From assembly GCF_020283565.1 (NCBI RefSeq), contig NC_060064.1:4734001-4798000 (forward strand): 64,000 nt of DNA, read 5' to 3'. The position numbers were made by a program, and so were the translations under genes. Below the pieces are notes generated by a model. That model worked only from the letters and a program-made list of their open reading frames with translations. It did no database searches and was not told the DNA's origin. The DNA comes from Trifolium pratense (taxonomy: Eukaryota; Streptophyta; Magnoliopsida; Fabales; Fabaceae). Of the stretch, positions 1-9,607 are shown in pieces; positions within the stretch are counted from its first letter, which is position 1, and the number at the start of each line of letters is the position of its first letter.

Positions 1-1782
1 AACTACTCAGAACATCCATTCTCTGAAGTACCTCTGAACACAATAGTTCCTACAGACTCTGAACAACCAAGGACTGAAGCATCTGCTGAACATGATGTTG
101 ATGAGTCTGAAGATGATGAGCCCCCAAGAAATACTTTCAAATACAAATCATCACATCCAGAGGAACTGATATTAGGCAACAAGGATAGTCCAAGGAAGAC
201 AAGATCTCAACTAAGAAATGAGGAATCATTAGTTGGTCTTATCTCAATGATGGAACCTTCAAAGATTGAAGAAGCTCTGAAGGATGATGCTTGGATTGTA
301 GCAATGCAAGAAGAGCTGAATCAATTCCAAAGGAATGATGTATGGACTCTAGTGCCCAAACCTTCACACAAGAACATTATTGGAACAAAATGGGTATTCA
401 GAAACAAGCTGAATGAACAAGGTGAAGTGGTAAGGAACAAGGCTAGATTGGTTGCACAAGGTTATAGTCAACAAGAGGGGATTGACTATACTGAAACCTT
501 TGCACCAGTTGCTAGACTTGAAGCAATCAGGTTACTTTTATCTTATGCTGTTAATCATGGAATAACCTTGTATCAGATGGATGTTAAAAGTGCCTTCTTA
601 AATGGTTTTATTTCTGAAGAAGTGTATGTTAAGCAACCTCCTGGTTTTGAAGATGTCTCAAACCCAGAACATGTTTTTAAACTAAAGAAATCACTGTATG
701 GTCTGAAACAAGCTCCAAGAGCTTGGTATGATAGACTCAGTAATTTTCTTCTTGAAAAGGGTTTTGAAAAAGGAAAGGTTGACTGCACACTCTTTAGAAA
801 AACAACCAAAGAAGACATTTTAATTATTCAAATTTATGTTGATGATATTATTTTTGGTTCTACTAATGCTGCTTTGTGCAAGAATTTTTCTAAGATAATG
901 CAGGATGAATTTGAAATGAGCATGATGGGAGAGTTGAAATTCTTTCTTGGAATTCAAATCAATCAGAAGAAGGAAGGAACTTATGTTCATCAATCAAAAT
1001 ACACTAAAGAACTTCTGAAGAAATTCAATCTAGATGACTGCAAGATAATGAATACTCCCATGCATCCAACTACCAACATGGGCAAGTCAGATGATGAAGG
1101 AAAAGTAGATCAAAAGGTCTACAGAGGTATGATTGGTTCCTTACTCTATCTGACAGCCTCTAGACCAGATATTTTATTCAGTGTATGCTTATGTGCAAGA
1201 TTTCAGTCAGATCCTAGAGAATCTCATCTTACAGCTGTAAAGAGAATCTTTAGGTATCTGAAAGGAACAACTAATCTTGGACTTCTCTATAAGAAATCCA
1301 ATGATTATGTGCTAAATGGATTCTGTGATGCTGACTATGCTGGAGATAAAATTGAAAGAAAATCCACAAGTGGCAATTGTCAATTTGTTGGTGAAAACCT
1401 TATCTCCTGGGCTAGTAAGAGACAAACTACTATAGCTTTGTCTACAGCAGAAGCAGAATACATTTCAGCAGCTAAGTGTTGCACACAACTACTCTAGTTA
1501 AAATATCAGTTAGAAGATTATCAGGTAAGCAGTAACAATATTCCTTTATATTGTGATAATACTGCAGCCATTCATTTATCTAAAAATCCTATCCTACACT
1601 CTAGAGCCAAACATATTGAAATTAAACACCATTTTATCAGAGATTATGTTCAGAGAGGCATTATAGATATTAAGTTTGTTGATACTGAAAATCAATGGGC
1701 TGACATATTTACTAAAGCCTTATCTGTTGAAAGATTTGATTTTATAAAGAAACATCTGAACATGTTTTCAATCTCTGAATGA
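1..1782 (+). pseudogene. Sirevirus A pol, reverse transcriptase and RNase H part
   Basis: Frame 1 is open from the first base of the window and encodes the C-terminal part of a copia polyprotein. An acidic linker is followed by the reverse transcriptase: the [13 protein letters not shown] block near 440-480, [12 protein letters not shown] near 570-610 and the catalytic YVDDIIFG near 835-858. The RNase H part follows, with [10 protein letters not shown] near 1320-1350 and STAEAEY near 1441-1461. A TAG stop at 1495-1497 interrupts RNase H, at a position where the second copia element in this window has tryptophan. The same frame then continues with good homology ([18 protein letters not shown]) to a terminal TGA at 1780-1782. 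I read this as one inactivating mutation in an otherwise well-preserved gene. The start at 247 is only an internal methionine. Confidence 0.92.
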
Positions 1783-2232
1783 AAATTGTTTTTGGCAATT
1801 AAAGTGTAAGAGGTTATGTATATCAGAACTTATGATTCAGAACATCTGAAACACAAGCTCTGAAGTACTTAACTCTGATAGAGAATTTTAAATAACTCAG
1901 AGGCTCTGAACTATTTAAGTGGGAAACGTTTAGTATTCACTGCTGAACAGTTGTCCATTAAAATAGCAGTTACCGAGTAACTTTCTGCACGTGGTCTACG
2001 TGTGTCAGGTAGTGGGTGGTTAATGATGATTTTTGGTATTCAACTTTCTGTCAATTAGCGTAACTTCCCAAATTTGCTATTTTCGTGTTAACTGTGTGCA
2101 TTTAAATAAAACTTACACAATACACTTGCACACTATTCACTTTCACAACCTACACTTTCATATTCTCTCTAAACCTCCAACACAATTTCTTTCTCTCTCG
2201 CTAGTTTTCCAAACCCTACCCTAATCTCCAAC
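1783..2232 (+). other. spacer between pol and env-like ORF, with plant-like leader
   Basis: This stretch inside Sirevirus A has no ORF of note. Its right part looks like a plant core promoter and 5' untranslated leader: an AT-rich CATTTAAATAAAAC box near 2099-2112, then a C/T-rich, A/C-rich stretch up to the ATG at 2233. A separate promoter or spliced mRNA for the env-like ORF is my inference. The equivalent place in Sirevirus B has a similar CT-rich leader. Confidence 0.45.
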
Positions 2233-4953
2233 ATGGCTGGACCTTCGTCATCTTCTTCAACAAAGATTCCTCCGTTCATGTTCAAGAATCTTCAGATCGT
2301 TGGGAACGAAATGGAGTTTCCAGAATCTGAACTCACGTTTCTGTCTGAGAAGATTGTGGACTTTGATAGTCTTTCTGCAAACGGCTTTGAAGTTAAACAG
2401 TACTTTACATCACAAAGATGGGATAAGTACTTCGACATGCTTAACGGTCCGATCTACCCAGACCTGCTTAAGAAATTTTGGATGAAAGCAAGAGTGTTTG
2501 ATAAACATGAAGCAAAGAAGGAAGAGATTGCTGCTATTGAGAGGAATCCTAGTCTGAAGGGTAAAACTAGGAAGGAAATGGGCTTGCTGGAATTTACAGG
2601 TGTTCAGATTAGGTCTAACATCTGTGGGATGAATATGGCCTTCTCACCCATCCATTTCAATGCTCTTCTTGGTCTACCCAACTCTGGGATAGAGTTAGAT
2701 GCCTTTGAAAAGGATACAAGATATAGAGATGATCTTCTGCATCTCATCTGCACTGACTTTAAGCTGAAAGGGAAAGTCAAAGGTTTGACTGACGAGTGCA
2801 GAGTAATGTTCAAGATAATTCTTGCTTCTATCAGTCCAAGAGTTGGAGGGACTGATACAATCTCCTGGACACATCGTCATTTGTTATATTTCCTTCTGAC
2901 AAGGAAGAGAGTTAATCTTGGAGATTATTTCTTTGAACGGATTTGTGAAGCAATTTTTGCTAGTAAGTCTCAGAGGAAAACTACTATAGTTTATCCCAGG
3001 TTATTGTCAGATCTTCTATATCAAGGTCACGTGATTTAGAATCTGCAGAAGTTTCACCCAGAACTAGTTCAGAAGAAGTTTTATCCAGAGATTCTGAATG
3101 CTAGTTTTCTATCCAAGATGCGTTTGATTGCATCTAAGCCTGTTGCTCCTCCTAAAGAATTGTCTGTTAGGCTTGAAAATCGTCTGTACGTTGAAGGCTA
3201 CCCTGTTATTTCTGAAGCTGATGCTGAGCATGTAATCCAAGACTATTTGGAAGTGCTCAGACAAGAAGGATTTGTTGTTGATAGAAGTATGGTTCCTCCA
3301 GCCCCTGTAAACTTGTATAATCCTAAGAGGAAGCCAAAGAGGAAAGCTGAACAAGAAAAACCAGATCTTTTGGCTCAGAAGAAAGTTAAAGTTGAACAAT
3401 CTATGGCTGAGCAAAGGACTAAGAGGAAGCATGAAGAAACTGCAATCAAGGCTGCTGAGGGAGCTTCTAAAAAGCCTATTGTTGTTGAGGAAGATAGTTC
3501 ATCTGAAGAATCTGAGTCTGAAGATGAGACTGAATCTGATGAAGAGACACTTGCTGAAAGACTTCGTAGAAGACCTGTTCCTATTTCCAAAGATAAAGGT
3601 AAGTCTACTACGTATGTCTTTAATGAAAATGAGATTGGATTAGGTTACACCAAACCACTCAAAACTGTTTTACCAACCTCTGATATTCCAACCTCTGATA
3701 ACCCCTTATCTGAACTAGAAAAACATCTGAGCCCTGACCCTCTTAACAATCAAACTTTCACCCAGAAGCCTTCATCACCTCCCAAACCTAAATCACCTCA
3801 ACCTCAACCTGAAATTCCACCATCTGAACCTCAACCAGATATTCCAAATGTTGAACCAACCTCTCCTATCAAACAACCCTCTCCACTTAGATCTCCTAAC
3901 ACAACTCCTGAACAAATTGCTCCTGAACCAACACCTGACCATAAATCTCCTGAACCATCTCCTGAGCATATTTACCCTGAATCCACTTCTGACATCTCAT
4001 CATCTGAACCAACCCCTGAACCCCATCCTAATCCAAGTACTGAACATGCTTCTCCTGAGCGTATTCATACTTGTGCCCCCAAGCCTTCAGAGGCAGAAGT
4101 TGTTATTATTGACAACCCTGCTAATGAAACACCCAACCTCTCTACCATTCCCAATCCTTCACCATCATCATCCAACCCTTTTGGTAATCTATCCACTCAG
4201 ATTCATGAAGACTTAGTTAGATTATCTCTGCTTAAGGACAGGTTTCTAGTTTGTCCTTCTGATGTGGACTTGGAAGTTTCAAACATTAAGGCAAGGATTT
4301 GCAATGCTTTGGATGGTGCTGCTGAGAAAATTAAGGCTGAGATTGGAAGAAGAGACTTGGATATGATAAGCTTCTTGAGAGATAGTATGGCTAGGGCTGA
4401 ATTGAAAAGGTTAACCATGTTCAATCATGCTGGATTTGAACTTGCTAAGCTGGAAGAAATTGCTGCTGTTGAACACCGTCTGAATGCTTTCAAAGTCATC
4501 TGGATAGACTCCAAGCTGTTTCAGAGTCTTGAAGCTCAGAGGTCTGAGTCTGAAAGGTTAGAAGAAGCTGCTGCAAGAATTGCCCAGTTGGCAAATGAGT
4601 TGCAACAAGAGGATATTTCAGAAGATGATGTGCTGGCTTCTCAGAATCAAGAGGATGTGCTGATGATTGACTATCCAGAGGAAGATGAACCCTCTGATAA
4701 AGGCAAGGCACCTATGGTTGAAGAACAAGTACCTTTGGCTGAAGAACAAGCACCTGTGATTGAAGATCAAGCTCCTGTGATGGCTAATCAGTTGCATATT
4801 TTTCAAGAAGCCCTGAGGGAACAGCAAGAAGGGTTAGAACGTCAAAGAGCTGCTCATGAGACATTGGAAACCAAGGTGGATGGTTTAGTTTCCAATGTGG
4901 GATCCTTGAATGATAAATTCGACCAACTCCTAGCCTTTCTTAAGAAACCCTAG
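2233..4953 (+). pseudogene. Sirevirus A env-like ORF, one in-frame stop
   Basis: A long ORF starts with a good plant ATG context at 2233 and runs in one frame to 4953. It is broken by a TAG at 3037-3039, giving apparent ORFs of 268 aa and 611 aa. The frame is unchanged across the stop and coding character continues between 3040 and 3118, so it was a single gene of about 906 codons. The N-terminal third is globular, of the kind found in env-like or plant-transposon-protein ORFs of Sireviruses. The middle is acidic then Pro/Ser/Glu-rich with short repeats of the type PEPTP and SPEHI. The C-terminus is predicted coiled coil rich in Glu, Gln and Leu. I see no signal peptide or membrane segment, so 'env-like' describes position, not a proven function. 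An IVVEEDSSSEE segment near 3478-3510 resembles a SUMO-interaction motif. Confidence 0.82.
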
Positions 4954-5125
4954 GATTCTCTGCACTTATTTTAAGCTTTATTTTATTTTTTTTATTTATC
5001 TTCTGAACACTTATTCTGGTTTATCTATTTCAATTTGTTTTGTTTATGTTTTGCTTGATTAATTATTTCATGTTCACTTGATAATTATATTGTCTTGATA
5101 AATAAGCACATAAGAACACAAGATG

Positions 5126-5152
5126 TTTTTTTTTTAAAACGAAAATTTTATT
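5126..5152 (-). terminator. polyadenylation signal and A10 tract after antisense ORF
   Basis: On the - strand an AATAAA (plus-strand 5147-5152) is followed 11 bp later by a run of ten A residues (plus-strand T run 5126-5135). This is the arrangement of a polyadenylated RNA end copied into DNA. I could not find a flanking target duplication that would prove retroposition. Confidence 0.4.
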
Positions 5153-5206
5153 AATGCTCTAACCATGTGGAGTACATTGGTAAAAAGAAAAAGAAAAAGA
5201 CAAATC

Positions 5207-5572
5207 CTAATCAGATGGATAATACTCAGAAGAAATCTCAGATTTCTCCTCAGCATCCTCTGATGAAATCTCTATGGGATCTGGGTTTTGTGCTTCTTCT
5301 TCTTCTTCTTGTTCCTCCTCTGGAACATAGCTCGCCAAGAACTCAACATAGTCAGCATCATCTTCATTCTCTTCAGCTTCAGAATCTGATGAGATGATTA
5401 TTATCTCAGCATCTTGTGGTATCTTGTTGTCTTCTTTATCTTTCTCTTCGTCTTCGCGTTTCTCTTCGTTCTTCTTTCTCTTAAACTCTGCGATGCGTAA
5501 ACTAAATCTTTTCATTATTCCTACTTTCTCTTGCTTCACTTGTTTACTCTTGTTTTTCCGTGAAGAAGGCAT
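5207..5572 (-). CDS. antisense ORF in Sirevirus A 3' region, 121 aa
   Basis: This ORF is on the opposite strand to the element, between the env-like ORF and the 3' LTR. I do not recognise a family. The first 45 residues are very basic (KNKSKQVKQEK, FKRKKNEEK) and could act as a nuclear localisation or nucleic-acid binding segment. The rest is strongly acidic. Two segments, EIIIISSDSE and DPIEISSEDAEE, match the hydrophobic-core-plus-acidic pattern of SUMO-interaction motifs. A TATA-like box lies 14 bp upstream of the ATG, and an AATAAA followed by ten A residues lies downstream, so a full antisense transcription unit is visible. Low-complexity composition means it could still be a chance ORF. 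If real, it is either a lineage-specific accessory gene or a captured host sequence. Confidence 0.5.
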   Translation of the reverse strand: MPSSRKNKSKQVKQEKVGIMKRFSLRIAEFKRKKNEEKREDEEKDKEDNKIPQDAEIIIISSDSEAEENEDDADYVEFLASYVPEEEQEEEEEAQNPDPIEISSEDAEEKSEISSEYYPSD

Positions 5573-5585
5573 GTTAACTTGTTCC

Positions 5586-5595
5586 TTTTTATAAA
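5586..5595 (-). promoter_or_regulatory. TATA-like box upstream of antisense ORF
   Basis: On the - strand the sequence TTTATAAAAAGG lies 14-23 bp before the ATG at 5572. The spacing is short for a TATA box, so transcription might start near or just inside the ORF and use the second methionine (MKRFSL). Confidence 0.35.
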
Positions 5596-5707
5596 CCTTT
5601 GAGCGCGTTGGTTTTCGTTTTTTGAAATTAATTCACCTTTGTAACAACCTCTCTTCTTCTTTGACTGTCTTGATTATATAAATTTTTTTTTACTTTTTGA
5701 TAATGAC

Positions 5708-6165
5708 AAAAGGGGGAGTAGTTACGCATTAATTGATAAGTGATAAGTTCAAAACTGAAACCACGCTTTTATGCTTTTATCTCGCTTTTATCCGTTAAAT
5801 TAAAAGTTGTTACTTTTAAGTTGTTTTACGTATTTCAATGCGGAGACTAAGTTAGTTGAAACTAAAATAAATTTCATAAGTAAGGATAAGTTAAGAGTGC
5901 AATTTTAACTTAGCCTTATGAGACTTAGGGGGAGAGCTTGCAAACCTCTCACTCTGAAGAAAGACATGAAATTTGCTTTATTTCAAACCATCTTAATCTT
6001 ATACTAAATTAAAATATCATGGATAAAACATAAAGTTCAGACTTTATGGAGTATCAATCTTAGGGGGAGCTTGCAAACCTCATAAACCTAAGAGAAACAT
6101 GATAAGTTAATTTAACAACAATTGTCAATTAATACTTATGTTTGTCATCATCAAAAAGGGGGAGA
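5708..6165 (+). repeat. array of polypurine tracts before the Sirevirus A 3' LTR
   Basis: Four G-rich purine tracts containing GGGGGAG are spread over 460 bp: 5708-5718, about 5923-5935, about 6060-6070, and 6153-6165 directly against the LTR. The second and third are followed by the same GCTTGCAAACCTC sequence, so they arose by duplication. Multiple polypurine tracts are a described feature of Sireviruses. Only the last one should prime plus-strand synthesis at the LTR edge. Confidence 0.8.
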
Positions 6166-6166
6166 T

Positions 6167-7252
6167 TGTTGGAACAAAATTGATTTAAAAGTGTTTGCCC
6201 CTAAATCTATAAAGGTTTTGATGATAACAAAGTATTAATTAACAATTGGAAGGACTAAAGATTTATTTTGAGTGCGCAGATATAAGCATCATATAAGCTC
6301 TGAGTGAAGTTCAGAGGATGTGAATTCAGAAGTTCACAAGCGCTCAGAAGATGTTGGACTTCAGAAGTTACAACATTCAGAGGATGAAGACTTCAGAACT
6401 TCTTGTCTGTCTACAAGCTCCATCAACCTCTGAAGATCTCTTTGAAAGTGGTGAAGATTCCCTTTGCTAGTCAACTCTTCTACCAATGAAGAAAAGGACG
6501 TTTCAAGTCTGATCAGTTCAGCTACCTCTGTTTTGTCTGTCCTCTTTTGAGAACGTGGGTCTTCAGGTTTGTTAGCTGAATAAGGAAAGTCTTCTCTGCA
6601 GTAGTCAAAGTACCTGAAACTCTTTCTTAGTTTTGGATACAACCAAACTGCATCAAGACAGGCTGCTTGAAGACAAAAGATTATCAACTCCAACGGCTCC
6701 TTTTGCAACGAATCTTTTCTAGTGGTATATATACTAGAAGATTCAGCTACAACAATATATACAATTATTAAGATTTGAACGTGCGCTGAACAAACTCTGA
6801 ACTCTGTGATATACAAGCTCTGAACCTCTGTTAAGTGTTTTTGCACTTTAGTCAAATACTCTGTACTATTTGTATTTGCTCTCTTTAGGTTCATCTAAGA
6901 GCATTTGTATATTTTCATATACTTTATTATTCTTGAGAAACTTAAGCTTGTGTGCTTAAGTGTGAAGTCTTAAGCTTGTGTGCTTGAGCATTGTTGAGAA
7001 GTCTCTTGCTTGTGTGCTTGAGCAAGTGTAATCTTGTGTGATTATAGTGAACTCCCTTGGAAGTGCAAGGGGACTGGACTACTCTCGTTTTGTGAGAGGA
7101 ACTAGTATAAATTGCTTGTGTGATCTCTCTCTCTCTCTCTCTTGTTATTATTTGTGTTATTTATCCGCTGCGAACGTAGTTGAGTTAAGAACTTGAAAAA
7201 GTTTTAACTTAGCTAAAACACAATTCAACCCCCCCCTTCTTGTGTTTTCACA
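6167..7252 (+). repeat. 3' LTR of Sirevirus A
   Basis: The LTR starts with TGTTGGAACA directly after the final polypurine tract and ends near 7250-7252 (TTTTCACA), where the gypsy gag frame resumes on the other strand. It has a TATA box at about 6726-6733 (GGTATATATAC) and a CT microsatellite near 7127-7142. The length is about 1086 bp. Its partner LTR lies outside the window, so its age cannot be estimated here. The antisense ORF at 6361-6894 is regarded as noncoding. Confidence 0.82.
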
Positions 7253-8856
7253 CCTTCAACGATGCCTCTGTTTTCCTGCTCAGTAACATCAATGGCCATT
7301 GCGACCTCTTGAGGCTCCCGCCTTTGTTGTTGTTGTTGTTGTTGTGCTTGTTCGTCGTTCTGAACATATCTTCGGGCATAACCCTTTTGTATCAGAATCT
7401 CGATGGCATCTTTTAAATGGACACAGTCCTCAGTGATGTGTCCGTGGCTTTTATGATAGCGACAAAATTTCGTCCTATCAGTATTTGCCTTCATGGGCTG
7501 CTGTCTCGGGAAGTGGATCCCAGCCTTTTTGAAGTCCGCAGCGGAGACTTCGGCGAAAATGCGATCTCTTGACGCATTCAGTGGAGTATATGTTGTGAAT
7601 TTTCCCCGAGGAGGTTTGGAATCTTTAATCCTTTCCTCTCTTTGCTTTTCGCTACCTCTTCGCGAGGTTCCAGCTTCGTCCTTTTCATGGTTCCTGGTTT
7701 TTTCTTGACTTTTAGGCCTTCTTATATCTTTGGCCCTTTGTTTCTCCTCGTAGGTGATGTGCTTCTTCGCTTTTTCGAAGAACGCATCCAGCGTTTTCGG
7801 TTCTTCGATACCGACAGCTTTAGCAAAGTCGCTGTCCGGGTGTAATCCCCTGTCGAGGAGATACAGCTTCATGCCCTCCTCGACTTTCACTTCTACGGCT
7901 GCTTTGTTGAACCGTTCGAGGTAGGCCCTTAGAGGTTCATTCTCGCCTTGGATAATGGCCTCGAGGGTTGCTTCAGTTTTCGGGTGACGCCTCGAGGAAG
8001 TGAAGTGAGCCCGGAAGCGGGCGCACAGGTCCGACCAAGAGTCTATGGATCCTGGCGCCAAGCTCTTGTACCAAGCCATAGCGCCTTTCCTCAGAGTTGT
8101 GGGAAAGAGCTTACACTTGATAGAGCCTCGTACATTTCTGTACTCGAGGAGAGCTTCAAGATTCTCGATGTGCTCGTCCGGGTCTGTCGAGCCATCGTAG
8201 GTATCCATTGCCGGTGGTTTTTCGAGTCCGACCGGTAGGGGGAGTTCTCGGATCCTTCGGGAGAGGGGGCCTTGGTGATTGTCTCTCTCTTCCGGGGATC
8301 GGTTCCTTTGGCGACGAGGAGGGTTGTCCCTTCTAGGGGAATGTCTCCTCGGCGGGGTGGAGTTTCGAGATATAGCCTCGTTTCTCCTTTCGCTTCTGTG
8401 GCGAGGTGGTGAGCGAGACCTGGAGTAGGTTCTGCTCCTCATTGGTGTGGGTGAACGGCGAGCTGGGCGAGCTTGCGCCGTGACCCTCGATTCAGCAATT
8501 GCGTCGATGCGACGGCTTTGCTGCTCGAGCCTTTGATTCTGCTGCTCGAATCGCTGGTTCTGTTGCAGCAGTAAGTCTGACTGGCGGTTGATTGCATTGA
8601 CCAGCGCAGCCATCATTTCTTGCATGGGAACGCCCGGGGGGATAGCCACTGCCGGAGTCGCCTGTGGCGGGGTAGCCACAGGGATCTGCGGTTCTTCTGG
8701 GTTGTAGGGCTCGTAATGCGCGTTTTGCTCTCCCTGGCCATCTTCCGTTACGGAGGCGAATTGGCCGTCCCCTGGGTGGTACGCTGCGTAGTCCATCGGT
8801 GATCCATGGTTTTCCGCCACGTGCTCCGGGATTTGGTGGTTGTTAACGCCAGCCAT
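7253..8856 (-). pseudogene. Ty3/gypsy gag, C-terminus cut off by Sirevirus A
   Basis: The ORF starts at 8856 on the - strand and is open to 7225, but its last codons (VKTQEGGG) come from the Sirevirus LTR, so the true gag ends near 7253. The N-terminal 200 residues are Gln-, Arg- and Ser-rich. Residues about 205-380 match the plant retrotransposon gag (capsid) domain, with the segment YDGSTDPDEHIENLE and the AMAWYKSL motif. A variant zinc knuckle CX2HX4HX4C (CRYHKSHGHITEDC) follows near residue 470, typical of the Ogre/Tat/Athila clade. No internal stop is visible in 530 codons, so this gag was intact until the insertion. Confidence 0.88.
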
Positions 8857-8920
8857 TGGTCGTGAAAGGGTGTTTTGAGGAAGTTTTTTAGTTTTTGGTT
8901 TGAATAAACAGGGAAACTAT

Positions 8921-8940
8921 GGTTCCCACAGACGGCGCCA
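8921..8940 (-). other. gypsy primer binding site
   Basis: On the - strand TGGCGCCGTCTGTGGG starts one base after the LTR end. TGGCGCC is the common start of tRNA-primed minus-strand initiation sites in plant gypsy elements (tRNA-Asp type). The TRIM at 11404 has a closely similar site. Confidence 0.75.
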
Positions 8941-8941
8941 C

Positions 8942-9375
8942 TGATCGTGTTGACCAGAACGATGCGACTTCGCCGGCGTTTGCGGTGGTTGAGAGCGTTT
9001 GAGACCCCTGTTGGAGCGGAGGGGGGTTGTGTACCTGCAGGCACTCCGACGCTCAAGTCAGTATGTGTGTAAGGTTTTCTTAGCTATAAAAAATGCGTAC
9101 CTTGCAAATGAAGTGGAAATGCATATATATAGCCCCCAGCGCTGGGCTAAGGCCCTTGATGGCATTAATGGCCATCAAGTGGCTGCCGGAAAACGGCTAA
9201 GGAGCCATGATGTGCAGTTAATGCTCATCATTCCGGTGTCTTAGACGTTACAGAAGCCATAGAGAAGTAGCCGTTGGTATCCCGAGCATTCATGGTGTGG
9301 CCGGTAGGTAAGGGTCAACTCGACTACACAAGCTCGTTGGAATGTGTACCGAACTTCTAAGCTCGGCCCAGAACA
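8942..9375 (-). repeat. 5' LTR of the gypsy element
   Basis: On the - strand the LTR runs from TGTTCTGGGCC (9375) to CGATCA (8942), 434 bp, with the TG...CA ends of an LTR. A TATA box (CTATATATATG) lies at about 9124-9134. No second LTR copy is in the window. Its outer end is 232 bp from the start codon of the neighbouring gene, so its enhancer activity or DNA methylation could influence that gene; this is inference. Confidence 0.75.
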
Positions 9376-9607
9376 TTTTTCAATTTATTTTGTTTTTTCT
9401 GCCTAGTAGACTAAATGCTCGCAGATTAGTTCATCTGTCATTTCAAGATGTAGTTATCTCTTGTTTATATTTTCTTTGTCGTCCCTAACTGACACGACTT
9501 TAATTGTAGCACACATGATTAATGCTATGTCTATTATTATTTATTTACCATTTAGAGTACATCTGTAACAAACAAAAAACCAAATAATAAAGAATAGGAA
9601 TAAAAAA
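9376..9607 (+). promoter_or_regulatory. short upstream region of YUCCA-like gene 1
   Basis: Only 232 bp separate the gypsy LTR from the ATG at 9608. The stretch is AT-rich and I see no clear canonical TATA box at the expected distance. The element may have displaced the original distal promoter. Confidence 0.4.

Larger units (their letters stand above)
1..7252 (+). mobile_element. Ty1/copia Sirevirus A, 3' portion
   Basis: This is the 3' part of an LTR retrotransposon; its 5' LTR, gag, protease and integrase lie left of the window. In order it carries the end of pol (1-1782), a spacer with a plant-like leader, an env-like ORF (2233-4953), an antisense ORF (5207-5572), repeated polypurine tracts (5708-6165) and a 3' LTR (6167-7252). 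A separate downstream ORF and multiple polypurine tracts are known hallmarks of the plant Sirevirus (SIRE/Maximus) lineage. It has inserted into the gag gene of a Ty3/gypsy element, whose reading frame resumes at about 7253. Both large ORFs have an in-frame stop, so this copy is defective. The target duplication cannot be checked because the left junction is outside the window. Confidence 0.9.
7253..9375 (-). mobile_element. Ty3/gypsy element (Ogre/Tat/Athila-type gag), 5' part
   Basis: Reading the - strand from 9375 there is a 5' LTR (9375-8942), a primer binding site (8940-8921), a short leader and gag (8856-7253). The gag is cut by Sirevirus A. The rest of the element, if it survives, lies beyond the left end of the window. 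The sequence is clearly GC-richer than its surroundings, which marks it as a distinct insertion. It points away from the flavin monooxygenase gene at 9608, so the two are head to head. Confidence 0.85.

Noticed and set aside
6361..6894. 177-aa antisense ORF in the 3' LTR of Sirevirus A
   Set aside because: It covers the LTR promoter and transcript start and has no domain features; LTR sequence is not normally coding.
8748..9056. 102-aa ORF on the - strand across gag start, PBS and LTR
   Set aside because: It overlaps gag in another frame and crosses the LTR boundary; a shadow ORF.
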